Shown: positions 40,656-50,527 of the stretch, piece after piece
Layout: each line of letters opens with the position of its first letter
Numbering within the stretch: the stretch's first letter is position 1
From: Lucinisca nassula
Lineage: Eukaryota > Mollusca > Bivalvia > Lucinida > Lucinidae
Direction of reading: 5' to 3'
NCBI GenBank assembly: GCA_963580285.1
Contig: OY757015.1
Location: 128,184,188 to 128,248,187, forward strand
DNA length: 64,000 nucleotides
Translations under genes and position numbers: made by a program
Notes under the pieces: model-generated
What the model saw: the letters and a program-made list of their open reading frames with translations, nothing else
Databases searched by the model: none
What the model was told of the DNA's origin: nothing

Positions 40656-41229
40656 CACATAATGAAATAAGAAAAGAAAGAAAAAAATGGGGTTTTCAGG
40701 TTGTATAGTATTTTTCAGTTTTCGTAGTACTAATCCAATACATATGTTCTGGATACTCATTAGAAAACGCCCCAATGAGGCGGTTCAAACAGCACACTTG
40801 ACCTTACACATTATCATTGCCTTTTTGAGATTTGAAAGCATTCACTTTCACACTGTGCGCACATGATTAATTTGTCTTTTATGAAGAATACTTCCAGTTG
40901 TGCAACGAAATTTAATGGCAAACCTCTTTAAAACAAAACCCATATTCTCGTCGTAGTGTGTGTTGTTGAATCGAGTTGTTAAATGCTTTGAAATGGGTAA
41001 CATGGGAAAAAATTCTTCAAATTCTCAAAAGAGAAAAAAAGAAAAAAAAAAAGAAAGAAAAATGAAAAATAAATTTAAATACATAAATGGAAGGTTACAT
41101 TTCAAAGTGTTAACTATTAAAGATCCCTTGTGAAAAAGGTTACATACAATGCAGCATGCAATGATACATGCACATACTGTAATGCTTTATTCTGATCACA
41201 ACTAGAGCCCATAGATTGTTTATTTCTGA

Positions 41230-41405
41230 TTCATATAATGTAGTTTGGCCGATCAGATGGACGGCGCACTTTGGTGTATTCATCCCTGCAAATGATGCCA
41301 GTGGAGCATGTTCGGACACTGCAATTTTATTACCACTGACACGAATCGTACCGGAGGCCTCGCACATCAGAGGCAAGTGTGCTAACCACTGATCTGCCTC
41401 GCTCT
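41230..41405 (-). mobile_element. tRNA-derived SINE
   Basis: It matches the SINE at 1130-1353 (CATCCCTGCAAATGATGCCA, GTGGAGCATGTTCGGACAC, ATCAGAGGCAAGTGTGCTAA). The B box is decayed (GGTACGATTC on this strand). Confidence 0.8.
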
Positions 41406-41602
41406 GGAGAAACTGGTACCGTCTAACGTAAACCACACCGGCAGGTTCCGATGCCGTTAAATTATAAATTTTCATGAATACTTCTCCAAAACCTTCCATT
41501 TTTTCAACTGTCACAATAGAGTTTCCCGAGCTGGCATCACTATAAAATTACTCCTGCTAACTAACGAATAGAACTATCAAATATAGCGATGCACCGATTG
41601 GG

Positions 41603-41870
41603 ACCTCGCCCCCGCACATCGGGGCTTAGAAAAATAGACTGGACTGCATGATACTTCCTTGCAGAGCTGAAACTGACCGCACATGATTATTGGTACACCA
41701 CTTAGAAGGACTAAGCCTGCCCAGGCAAAGTGGTGTGAGTCAGACCGTCCAATGCATATAAGCATTTTGGTTTCATTGAGCGGCAGGGCTTGAGATGTCA
41801 TTTCATCTCCGTCTCCAAAATGACCTATATAGTGTTGACGGGGATGTTAAATCTCAATTCAAACAGACGC
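41603..41870 (+). repeat. R300 interspersed repeat with internal deletion
   Basis: The R300 order is kept, but ~40 bp around the TCGAGTAAAAGTCCCACAAA block are missing (TCATTTCATCTCCGTCTCCA joins directly). A fragment of the SINE family at 15440-15604 lies just downstream (41905-41975), followed by a CA-rich run. Confidence 0.75.
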
Positions 41871-42062
41871 ACAAACCCAATTTGGACCTCATCTCCAGAT
41901 TTTTGGTCTTTAAACCGAGGTCCCGTCGCCGTATGACCTTAGATGCTGGTGTGACGTACCCCCACCCCCACACACACACACCAATCTGTGGTATAGCAAT
42001 CATAACCGACAACTCAGTGTCTACACATTTTTGTTCTCTTACACTGGTACGGGACAACAGTT

Positions 42063-42362
42063 ATGACCCCCGCCCATTGGGGCTTTAAGAAACACATGGG
42101 CTGCAGGATGCTTCCACGCAGAGCTAAATCCAACCTCACACGAGCACTGGTAACCCGCTCAGAGGATCTAAGCCTGCCCAGGCAAATCGGTGCGAGTCGG
42201 ACCCTCCATGCTCATAAACCCTATTTCTTTCATTGGGCGACAGGGCTTGAGATGTCATTTCATCTCAATGTCGAGTAAAAGTCCCACAAAATTGGAAGCA
42301 ACGTCTCCAAAATGACCTATATAGTGTTCACAGGGACGTTAAACATCAAATCGAACAAACTG
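42063..42362 (+). repeat. R300 interspersed repeat
   Basis: This is a full-length plus copy: CCCCCGCCCATTGGGGCTTT, GGCTGCAGGATGCTTCCACG, CCTGCCCAGGCAAATCGGTG and ACGTTAAACATCAAATCGAA. Confidence 0.8.
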
Positions 42363-43247
42363 CTTGAAACTTTTATAACAACATTGTTTTTTTTCCCGTC
42401 AGGTGCCACAGTGGAGATTCAGATCATTGTATTTAACTGAATTTTCAGAATTGATTACTTTGATTACTCAGTCTCGTTCGCCGGTAAGCTCAGCCTCATC
42501 AAGTTCGTTTTTTAACTTGGCTGAATACTTGTTGGGAGAAAATATCAAACAGATGGCATTATGAGGGAAATTTAAAATATATTGGAGAGGAGTTTTGAAA
42601 TATATATAGTTCCGACTTGCTTGGGGGGAGACAGACGCATACTAACAGACAAAGAACCGATCGCCTAGTGCTAGTTTCTGTGGCTTGTACTAACAGTTTA
42701 CTATAAATCCTATAATAATAATACGTGTATATTGATTAACTTATGACGTAGCAGTTAGACGTCACCAACATCAACTGTCTGTGAACCGGATGACCTTATC
42801 GCATTATAACTTTTCCGCCGGTTGATATCGAAGAGAATCGTGCCGAGTGGGCCTGGCATTTGGCCTTACCCAGGTGAAAAAAAAGGTTGCCCGGACCAGA
42901 CATATTAACTGTAAACGCTGTTAAATTCAGTCCTACCACCGTCTGCGTAAGTTCAGAAAATATTTTTCAGGTAACAGCTGTCACTTTTGCGGAGGTAAAA
43001 CTACGGCGTTTACCGTTTATTTACAAGGGACGAAACTCGAATAGGAACAGTGAAAAATCAGAACAGTTTAAAGGGCTTGAAAAAAGCTCATGTCGCCAGG
43101 AATGTAAGATGAATTATGAGTCCAATTAAGACACAGCGAGATCAAATTGTCAGCAAATGACGTTAACGTGAACATTATTTTCGAACGTCATTTACGCTAA
43201 ATGACGTAACTTCCCAGAAGGTCCCTTTTCGCGTGACGGGTCACATA

Positions 43248-44032
43248 TATTAAGTCACCATAAAATTCGGGTTCCGATAGGCCTTGCTGCAGAAGAGATT
43301 TAAGTCCAATATTGAATTTTGAAATTAAATCAGAATGGCGTCTATAAAATTTGAAAAGGCTTTGCGTCGTTTATGGTACCGATAACCCTGATTAAGTAGG
43401 TTAGCCGTTAATAATATATTATGAGTGTTGAAGTCAGTTACATGACTACACACTCTAGCAAATCGAATATATGCGGAATATAAACGCCATAGGATGGCGC
43501 ACGAGGAACATCGTCATCCAAAAAAGGAAAATTTACAATCTCAAACTCAAAGTCATCGCGTTTATCATAAATTTTGCACGAAAGAAACCCATCTACAATA
43601 GATAGATGTAAATCCAAAAACGAGACCTCGGTATCAGAAGAATTTGCTTTATTTAACTGAAGTTCTGGGGGGTAAATCTGACTGATCAAACCATCGAAAT
43701 AGGTGTTATAAATATTTATTAAATCATCTTAATATCTAGAAGTGAAGCTAAAAGCTTCAATAATTTCAGATTGGTTATCAATGGAAAGCGACAACATGAA
43801 GTCTCTTTCATAACAATACAAGAATAGATCAGCCACAAGACGCGCGCAATTCGTACCCATCGGAATGCCCACAATTTGTCTAAATAACTTAGTACCGAAT
43901 CTAATATAAATATTGTCAAGTAGAAAGGTGAGGACATCACACACATTCTGACATGACCAACGTGTATAATTCTTACGCTCTTTAGAAGTGAAAAATGCAT
44001 TTCTGACATTACATGCAAGATAGAGAGAATCT
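43248..44032 (-). pseudogene. Naiad RT, minus strand, right of the TIR element
   Basis: From the right: LDNIYIRFGTKLFRQIV and GIPMGTNCARLVADLFLYCY (motif B), SRY followed by a frame break at the motif C region near 43735, then QLNKANSSDTEVSFLDLHL and IVDGFLSCKIYDKRDDFEFE. It begins abruptly at about 44032 against R300 sequence and so lacks the endonuclease and motif A. Confidence 0.8.
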
Positions 44033-44235
44033 TAGAGGATCTAAGCCTGCCCAGGCAAAGCGGTGCGAGTCGGACCGTCCATGCTTATAAACCCTATCGG
44101 TGTCATTGGGCGGCATGGCGTGAGATGTCATTTCATCTTTCATGTCGGGTAAAAGTCCATCAAAGTTGGAAGCAACGTCTCCAAAATGACCTTTATAGTG
44201 TTGACGGGGACGTTAAACATCTAATCAAACATTCA
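44033..44235 (+). repeat. R300 repeat, right part (begins at 38643)
   Basis: CTTAGAGGATCTAAGCCTGC through GACGTTAAACATCTAATCAA completes the R300 copy split by the Naiad insertion. Confidence 0.75.
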
Positions 44236-44952
44236 AATATTTATCAAAGATAAATCTGGAACACCCCAAAATATGATTTAGGATTTGCCTTCATAAATAT
44301 CCAATCTGAGCACTTTTTGTATTATTGGTTTTTCCAAATGGTAGTCTCAAAATAGTAACATATTAAAATGATAATGTTCATTATCATTTTACTGCTTTGG
44401 GCTTAATTGGGGTCAAATAATACGAGTTTATAATTTTATGCATAACTCATAGAACATGGTCTTACCTTTCTTAAATTTTAAGAAAGATATATTTGTTCAC
44501 ATGTAACTGACAAAACCAGTTTCATTACCAATTGGTTTGGGTGACTCTATATACAAATCGGTTTCTTGTTACAAATAGGCTAGTGATCTAGCTTACTGGG
44601 ATTTGTTTGTGATTAATGCATGCGTGCTTTTCCGCTTCGGTCCTCAGATGAAATATTATCGAATATATTCTTAAACAGAGTAGAATGTAGCAATACTCAG
44701 GCTACTTTAATGTGACCAAGGCGCACTGGGAAGCCTCCGCTTTGGGTGCCACTCTGGTCTTTAGAGACATTCGGGTGGTTCTAAAGTGTAATCCAGACAA
44801 TCTCAGAACTCCAGGAGTCCCGAGGTGCAGGGAAGCCCACTATGCAATGGGGAGGTTGCTTGCCGTCAGAGGCGGCATCCAATTCTCTTGATTTTGTTCA
44901 CATATAGCTTGGTCCTACCAAAATACATTTACCCGCCAGAAAGTTAGACATA
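44236..44952. other. Non-coding stretch, no gene seen
   Basis: No repeat family or gene was recognised. If the inverted repeats belong to one relic element, this is its right-hand interior, too decayed to read. Confidence 0.45.
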
Positions 44953-45362
44953 CCCGCCGCCAGTCAGGGAAGTCAGTTTTCTAAGCCAAATTGTCAAATG
45001 TATAGATGTGGACGTATTGAACCTCCACATTGTGGATACACATTATCCGCATCACATCCACATTGCTCCACACTGAGCATTTTAAGCTTAGCCTTAGAAG
45101 CCAGAAAGGGCTGGTTGCAAAAATGCCGAATGTGTAGATGTGGACATGTGAAATCTCCACATTTAGGATCCGCATTATCAACATTACATCGACATTTGCT
45201 CCACATAACCGCAAAAATTTCAATGTGGAGAGGTAGAGGTTACACAATTTTAATGTGGAGATGTGAAAGTTAAGAAACCAATAATATGACACTATGAAGT
45301 CTTTAGATACAAGGCCATCATAATGTCATCTTGTTGTATCCCTTGACCTCTTGAAAGTTTAC
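44953..45362 (-). repeat. Right arm of the ~410-bp inverted repeat
   Basis: It is the complement of the arm at 35017-35430. It contains many TCCACA / TGTGGA words (for example AATGTGGAGATGTG), giving it a cryptic internal repetition, and ends in AACTTTCAAGAGGTCAAGGG on the minus strand. Confidence 0.75.
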
Positions 45363-45818
45363 TCACAAAACACCTTTCAACAACAAACTCCAGAGACTAA
45401 GTTCTTTCAAGCTTAGCTTGCAATACTGAAATCTTTCTGGTACCCATTAATTTCATGTACCCGGGATTTATGGGTACCAGGTAAATTTACAGGTATCCAA
45501 TATTTTCAGGTACCAGATATACAATTCCAACTACTGGTCACCCGCAAAAAAATCTCTATAAATCTCGCCAAAGTAGCACCCAATGGTACTCTAGTAACCA
45601 TAACTTTTAGGTACCCAAAATATATGGGTACCAAACTGCTGGTCAACTAAAGCCCAATCTAGCCTTGTCAAGCTTAGATAAAGGGTGGTAGATATGGGAA
45701 CCAGACCGGAGACTAATTCCACAGCACAGAAATGTCATCTGCTGCTTAAAGGTAAAAGCTGTGTGGACTTAGTCTCCGGGCGGGTACCCGTATCATCGCC
45801 CTATACTACTCATATATA
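45363..45818. other. Non-coding stretch rich in GGTACC words
   Basis: Between 45438 and 45640 the words GGTACC, GGTACCC and their variants occur about ten times at irregular spacing (for example TGGTACCCATT, GGGTACCAGG, AGGTACCAGA, GGGTACCAAA). No gene is seen. The stretch ends at the left LTR fragment. Confidence 0.6.
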
Positions 45819-46046
45819 TGTGAAACCCAAGGGTTCCACTCATTGTAGGGCAGATGTTAAGCAGCAACCTGTTAGTCAACTAATCAGTCAAATATTTATG
45901 GTAATGACCCTGCTGTAGCAGACAGTTTTCCCTGGGAAATTATGATTTCATTAGTTTGCCTCCCATGGCAGTACTGACTACTGAGGCTGAATTTCAAAGA
46001 CAGTCTGCAGTGCAGTCCTGTGGAATGGGTCACCCTAATAAAAAAA
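45819..46046 (+). repeat. LTR fragment (first ~228 bp)
   Basis: It begins TGTGAAACCCAAGGGTTCCA, the exact LTR start seen at 48569 and 62361, and follows the LTR up to AAAAAAGGGAGCAAGGA. There it switches to internal sequence (CAAAATAGAGACTCTGTCAC) that in the full element lies inside ORF3 near 59861. Both joined sequences contain GCAAGGA, so the junction used microhomology. Confidence 0.85.
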
Positions 46047-48568
46047 AGGGAGCAAGGACAAAATAGAGACTCTGTCACCTAAGCAAGGCCCATCAAGTGC
46101 TGAACCAGTTGAGGAAGAAAACCTAATGAATCAGCTTTTAGGAGACGGGGAAAAACGTATACTGTCTCCTATAAGGGATGACTGCCGGGTGGTAAAATTA
46201 AGCAAACAACAGGCCGAAAATAATTTCATATCACAAGAACAATTCAACACCATGATGGATACCTGGAAGGAAGAAAACAAGAAGTTAAAGGAAGAATTAG
46301 AGAGAAATAGCAGAACTGTAAGATGCCTAGAGAAAACAGTAGAAAAAGAAATGAAAGAACAGACCAAGACACTAAACTTAATAAGTGATAATTTGACACA
46401 TCTTGTAACATTTTTAAGAACAAATGCCAGAGAGGAAAGAAGGAGAAGAGAGAGAGAAGAAGAAGAGAGAAAGAAGGAATACGAGATCAAGCAGAGAGAA
46501 GAGGAGAGAAAACGGAAGAGAGATAGCCATGACTATGAAAATCAAGGCGCGTCTAAATTATCATCAGTACTTGGAGAAATAAGGAAGAATAAAAGAAAGA
46601 AGTAAAGGAATGTCCGTCTATTTAATAGGAAGTGTGCCCTGAAGGCAATACACAAAAACTTAAGGTTTCACACATTAAGGCAACATTTCTATAAAAATCA
46701 CCCTTCCCCATAATTATGTTTTTTAGCTGTTACATACACCACCCTAGTTTTTGGACATTCATTATGAAAGAATACCGCAGAACCATGGCGAATCTGATAG
46801 AGTCTGTTCTCTGATTTCTTTGTCCTTGTGGGGTAGAGACACAGCTAGTTTGTATAACACAAATTGACCTTCCATGTGGGCCGTGTTTTCGCTCATGTGT
46901 GGGCTGGTTTGTGATATGCAGCTTATACTGGTTGATCTGTGCTTTCCTTGGGCAGAGGGGTCGTGAATTTGACACTAGCACATTCTAGATGTTTTTGCTG
47001 TATTCTCTGAAGTGTCACCCCCTTTGTAATATTATCTTTACTTAATATCAATATTGAGAATATATCCCATATTTCTTTGCTTCTGATATGCAATGTTACA
47101 GTTCTCAAATGTTGCCTACTTGTGTGCTATGCATATTTAAGGCACATAGTGAAAGAAAGCAAAAAGTATAAGTTGTGAAAGTTCTGTGCTCAAAAATAAA
47201 TAAAAAATGTGCCTAAAGTAAAATTTCTATGTAGAATATGTTGATTAATTGGTAATGGAACAAGGAGACTGAAAAAAAAACAACAAAAAAAAAAACAGAA
47301 GACTGTCAAAACAACAGCAGGACTACAACTACATATATGAAATTCACACTAGATGAACTAGGGACACTCATCAATTAGCTGTGCTATAGAACTGAAAGAA
47401 AATATAATTATATACCTGCACTGGCCCTGAAGGCTATACAGGACTTATCTGAACAAACTTATTAGGTTTTCTTACATAAATTTAATGAACAAATATTTGG
47501 AGGCAATAATCATTTTGTGTCCTGCAATTTGTTTGCATACCCTTCAGTACTATATTGGTCATTTTTGAGATGTTGAACCAGATTGCACCAAATTTTCTTG
47601 GTGGGTTTGGACCCTCCAAGCGGTTGTATGTACTCATATATGTGCAGACGTTTCTGCTCTGTATGTGGTTGCCATGGGGTCCAGTCTGTTTCTACAATCC
47701 CTGATGGATTGGGGCCTTTGAGTCTTTCATATTCACAAGTAACAGTGAAGATATGTTAGTAAATTTACAGCAAATGTCATGGGTCTAAATTGTGTGTGCT
47801 AGACAGTTGGTAGAAACAAAAACACATGGTGTATCATGTGACCTGGGTGGTCACTGTTTGGGAAGGATGGCATTTTCCCTATCTCAAAATAATAGTGAAG
47901 CACATATTATCAAAGTGTGATATTGTGGATGAGGATTTTAGGGAAGTGGGTGTTAGAGTTCCCTAAGATGTATCATCCTTGGCTCTCAGCTTTGGTCTAT
48001 AGGTGCTTATAATGTTTCAAGTAAGTCTAGTCAAAACCATTTTTTATTATCTCATCACCTAAAATCCATGATATAAAAACATGTGTTTTATACTTCAATA
48101 CTGTCTTGCACAGGAAATAATCTGTGTTGGCTCTGATCAAAGAAGTTAGTAAATGATTCAGTTCATATAGTAAGGGTGGTGCAATTTCTTTGTTACCTTC
48201 ATATAAATGAAGCTGCAATAATGCTGACAGGCAGGCAAGTTGGTTGCACATATTCCAAAACCATGACAGAGTTTGTATGTTTATAGTTTAACGTTCTCTG
48301 TATAGGTAGAAGAGGGAGTACTAGGGATGAAGAGTTTTAATTCTTTGTCTGCAAGTAAACCATAAAATTGGTGTGGGGATAAAAGTTATCAAAATACCCG
48401 CCTAATCTTAATCATGAAACTCTGCCGTGGTTCTGGAAGTCAGTATGGCTTGTTCAAGTATTGTCATGGAAGTCTGGACTAACAGGTGGCTGACAGCCCT
48501 TGATTATGGACAAATCTTTATGGATTTTAGTGTTCAGCAGGAGCTTTGAACATAAAAGTGGGGGGTAA
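46047..48568 (+). mobile_element. Internally deleted LTR-element unit sharing the next LTR
   Basis: This matches 59860-62360 (ORF3 3' end and 3' non-coding DNA including the polypurine tract AAAAGTGGGGGG at 48554-48565) at high identity. Only scattered substitutions and small indels are visible. Together with the LTR fragment to its left and the full LTR to its right it forms a unit missing the rest of the LTR, gag, pol and most of ORF3. Confidence 0.87.
46126..46605 (+). pseudogene. C-terminal 159 codons of ORF3, second copy
   Basis: The frame starts at an internal Met (MNQLLGDGEKRILSP) and runs to the same stop as the full ORF3 at 58729-60405. Visible differences are Gln for His in EQFNTMMD, Leu for Phe in TFLRTNA, Tyr for Asp in KKEYEI and Asp for Glu in RKRDSHD. 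It carries the charged coiled-coil and nuclear-localisation-like ends without the zinc fingers or PLDL motifs. It is probably not made as a protein, since the upstream part of the ORF is missing. Confidence 0.8.
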
Positions 48569-49474
48569 TGTGAAACCAAAGGGTTCCACTCATTGTAGGG
48601 CAGATGTTAAGCAGCAACCTGTTAGTCAACTAATCAGTCAAATATTTATGGTAATGACCCTGCTGTAGCAGACAGTTTTCCCTGGGAAATTATGATTTCA
48701 TTAGTTTGCCTCCCATAGCAGTACTGACTACTGAGGCTGAATTTCAAAGACAGTCTGCAGTGCAGTCCTGTGGAATGGGTCACCCAAATAAAAAAAAGGG
48801 GCAAGGATCTAATGATTGGGTAGAAGGGGATTCTGTTTTGTTGCCTAGGGTTATGCCAGGTATTTGACCTTATTTTTCCTAAACATGTGCTTGTGAAACA
48901 TTTCATTTTATATCTATTTTAAAGTTTTATCCTTGGACTGACACTTACTCATACTGTTGAATGGCTTCAAGATATACAAGGTTCAATCATTTAATCTAGC
49001 TGACATCTCAGCTTAACTGTTATATTTTCACTATGAATTTAAAACTTTCTAAAGTTAGTAGGCCAGCTGTCATCATTGTTTTGGCTGGTACCTGCCAGGA
49101 TGTAGATTGTTGTACTTGTTGCTTGGAGACTGTGCTAAAAATAACTCTGTCAGCTTCTTCTGGATGTAAATCAATACTGAAATCACCTACAGACCTCAAA
49201 CTTTGATGTTAAACTTATATTTCAAACTTAATTCTGAACCAATTTTTGTGCTTTTTGGAGGTAAATGAAAGTTAATTATCATAGATTTTATTTGTTTTAA
49301 AGATGAATAATACTTCATTCAGAAAAGCCATGTTTTATTAACTTAAAATGTATAGGGGTGACTTCCCAAGCCTCCATTTTGTTTTCTCCCTCATAAAGTT
49401 TGAGTGTGGGATTTGTGGGAGAAGTTAACTTATGTGGGAAAAGAGGGAGATGGGGGAGTGTGGGACTGTGGGAC

Positions 49475-49483
49475 TATATAAAG
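49475..49483 (+). promoter_or_regulatory. LTR TATA box
   Basis: TATATAAAG sits about 900 bp into the LTR, where the U3/R boundary would be expected, and is conserved in the right LTR at 63265-63273. Transcription would start roughly 30 bp downstream, near ACAGAGTTCCCTGGGACTTC. Confidence 0.7.
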
Positions 49484-49969
49484 AATCCCACAGAGTTCCC
49501 TGGGACTTCGACCATTTTGATTTCTTTGGGTTAGGTTGGTTTTTAAGGTGTGTTAGAATTTTTGGGTTATTCTTAAAGGAAAAAAAGTTTTTAATTTCAA
49601 TATTAGTTTAAGGCTTTGGGGAAAACATTTTAAATCAGTTCAGCTTAATTCTATAGCATTTAGGATAATTTTTGGTGGAATAGATATTTTTTTTTCTGGT
49701 TTATTTCTCTTGTAATTTGAGATATACAAATATATCTATGTATGCAAGCTCTGGAGGTTTAACGGTGAAGGCATAAAGAGAGAGTCCACATTTGCAAAGA
49801 AACTGTGAATCAAATTACTGTTGTATGTAACAAGTTGTACTTGGCCTGCTTGGAAGCATTATTCTTTCTTTTATCAGAGCCACACAGTAGCACCCTAAAG
49901 ATGCATTTCTCAACCATATAAATCAGAATTACATTCCTTACTCTATTTTTGATATCCAGTTAAGTTTCA

Positions 49970-49979
49970 AATAAATAAA
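49970..49979 (+). terminator. LTR polyadenylation signals
   Basis: Overlapping AATAAATAAA lies about 490 bp downstream of the TATA box and is repeated in the right LTR near 63753. This would place the R/U5 boundary shortly after it. Confidence 0.6.
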
Positions 49980-50425
49980 AACACAGCATTGTTGAAGTTT
50001 ATTTGAATCTTTGTGATCTTTTCTTACCCTAACACTTAAAGAATAAGCTTATATTAAGTTAATGACCTTAATCTTTGGTTGGCGAAGTCCTGTTTAGTTC
50101 CCATGTAGCCGTATATGAGGGGCTTTTATTGTGATCACTGTCCGTAGTCCGTCGTCCGTCCATTGACGTTTATTTGAGAATAAATATAGACAGCAGCCAG
50201 TTTGGTGGAGCTAGGGTAAAAGGGGCATCCATCATTCAGGTTGTGGATATAATATTACTGTCCATGATTAGTCTGCTGTTGACTGTAACCACGCTACCAA
50301 TAACTAACAGTCATCAGTCATTCTGGTGGTCGACAGTCAGAGGTGAGTATACCGTCGAGAATCAGTCGGAAACTGAACGTCATAAAATCAGAAGTCCTTC
50401 TTAGACCTTCGGCACGTTACATTTT

Positions 50426-50443
50426 TGGTGGCAGCGGTGGGAT
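50426..50443 (+). other. Primer binding site, tRNA-Leu type
   Basis: TGGTGGCAGCGGTGGGAT is complementary to a tRNA 3' end reading ATCCCACCGCTGCCACCA. A CGCTGCC acceptor strand followed by ACCA fits leucine tRNAs whose 5' acceptor is GGTAGCG. It lies four bases after the LTR, the standard position for priming of minus-strand DNA. The tRNA identity is from memory of acceptor stems. Confidence 0.78.
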
Positions 50444-50527
50444 TGTAGCGTTTTTCTACGGTCCAGAGATACGAATCTGACGTCTTAAAGTAAACAGACA
50501 CGGTGTAGAACCATAGTTGAGTTCATC

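Larger units (their letters stand above)
39531..43245. mobile_element. 3.7-kb non-autonomous element with 35-bp TIRs and TA duplication
   Basis: The first 35 bp (39531-39565, starting TGTGACCCGTCACGCGAAAA) are the exact reverse complement of the last 35 bp (43211-43245). TA flanks each end (39529-39530 and 43246-43247). Removing the element with one TA restores the Naiad sequence register found at 27955-27980, which fixes the target duplication as TA and points to the Tc1/mariner superfamily. No transposase is visible inside. Much of the length is later insertions (foldback, SINE, two R300 copies), so the original element was nearer 2.5 kb. Confidence 0.85.
48569..50421 (+). repeat. Full-length LTR (1,853 bp), shared by both units
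   Basis: It starts TGTGAAACC right after the polypurine tract and ends TTACA four bases before the primer binding site, so it has TG...CA ends. Signals inside: a TATA box TATATAAAG at 49475-49483 within a GGGACTGTGGGACTATATAA context, and overlapping AATAAA polyadenylation signals at 49970-49979. Compared with the right LTR (62361 onward) I see a few dozen differences over ~1.64 kb including small indels. This is roughly two percent by eye, so the insertion is not brand new. LTRs this long are unusual for Ty3/gypsy elements of animals. Confidence 0.9.

Noticed and set aside
46131..46490. Minus-strand frame of 119 codons opposite the ORF3 C-terminus (repeated at 59931-60290)
   Set aside because: It is the antisense shadow of the charged coiled-coil coding sequence. 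The SFFLSSSSLSLLLL pattern is the complement of Glu/Arg-rich codons.
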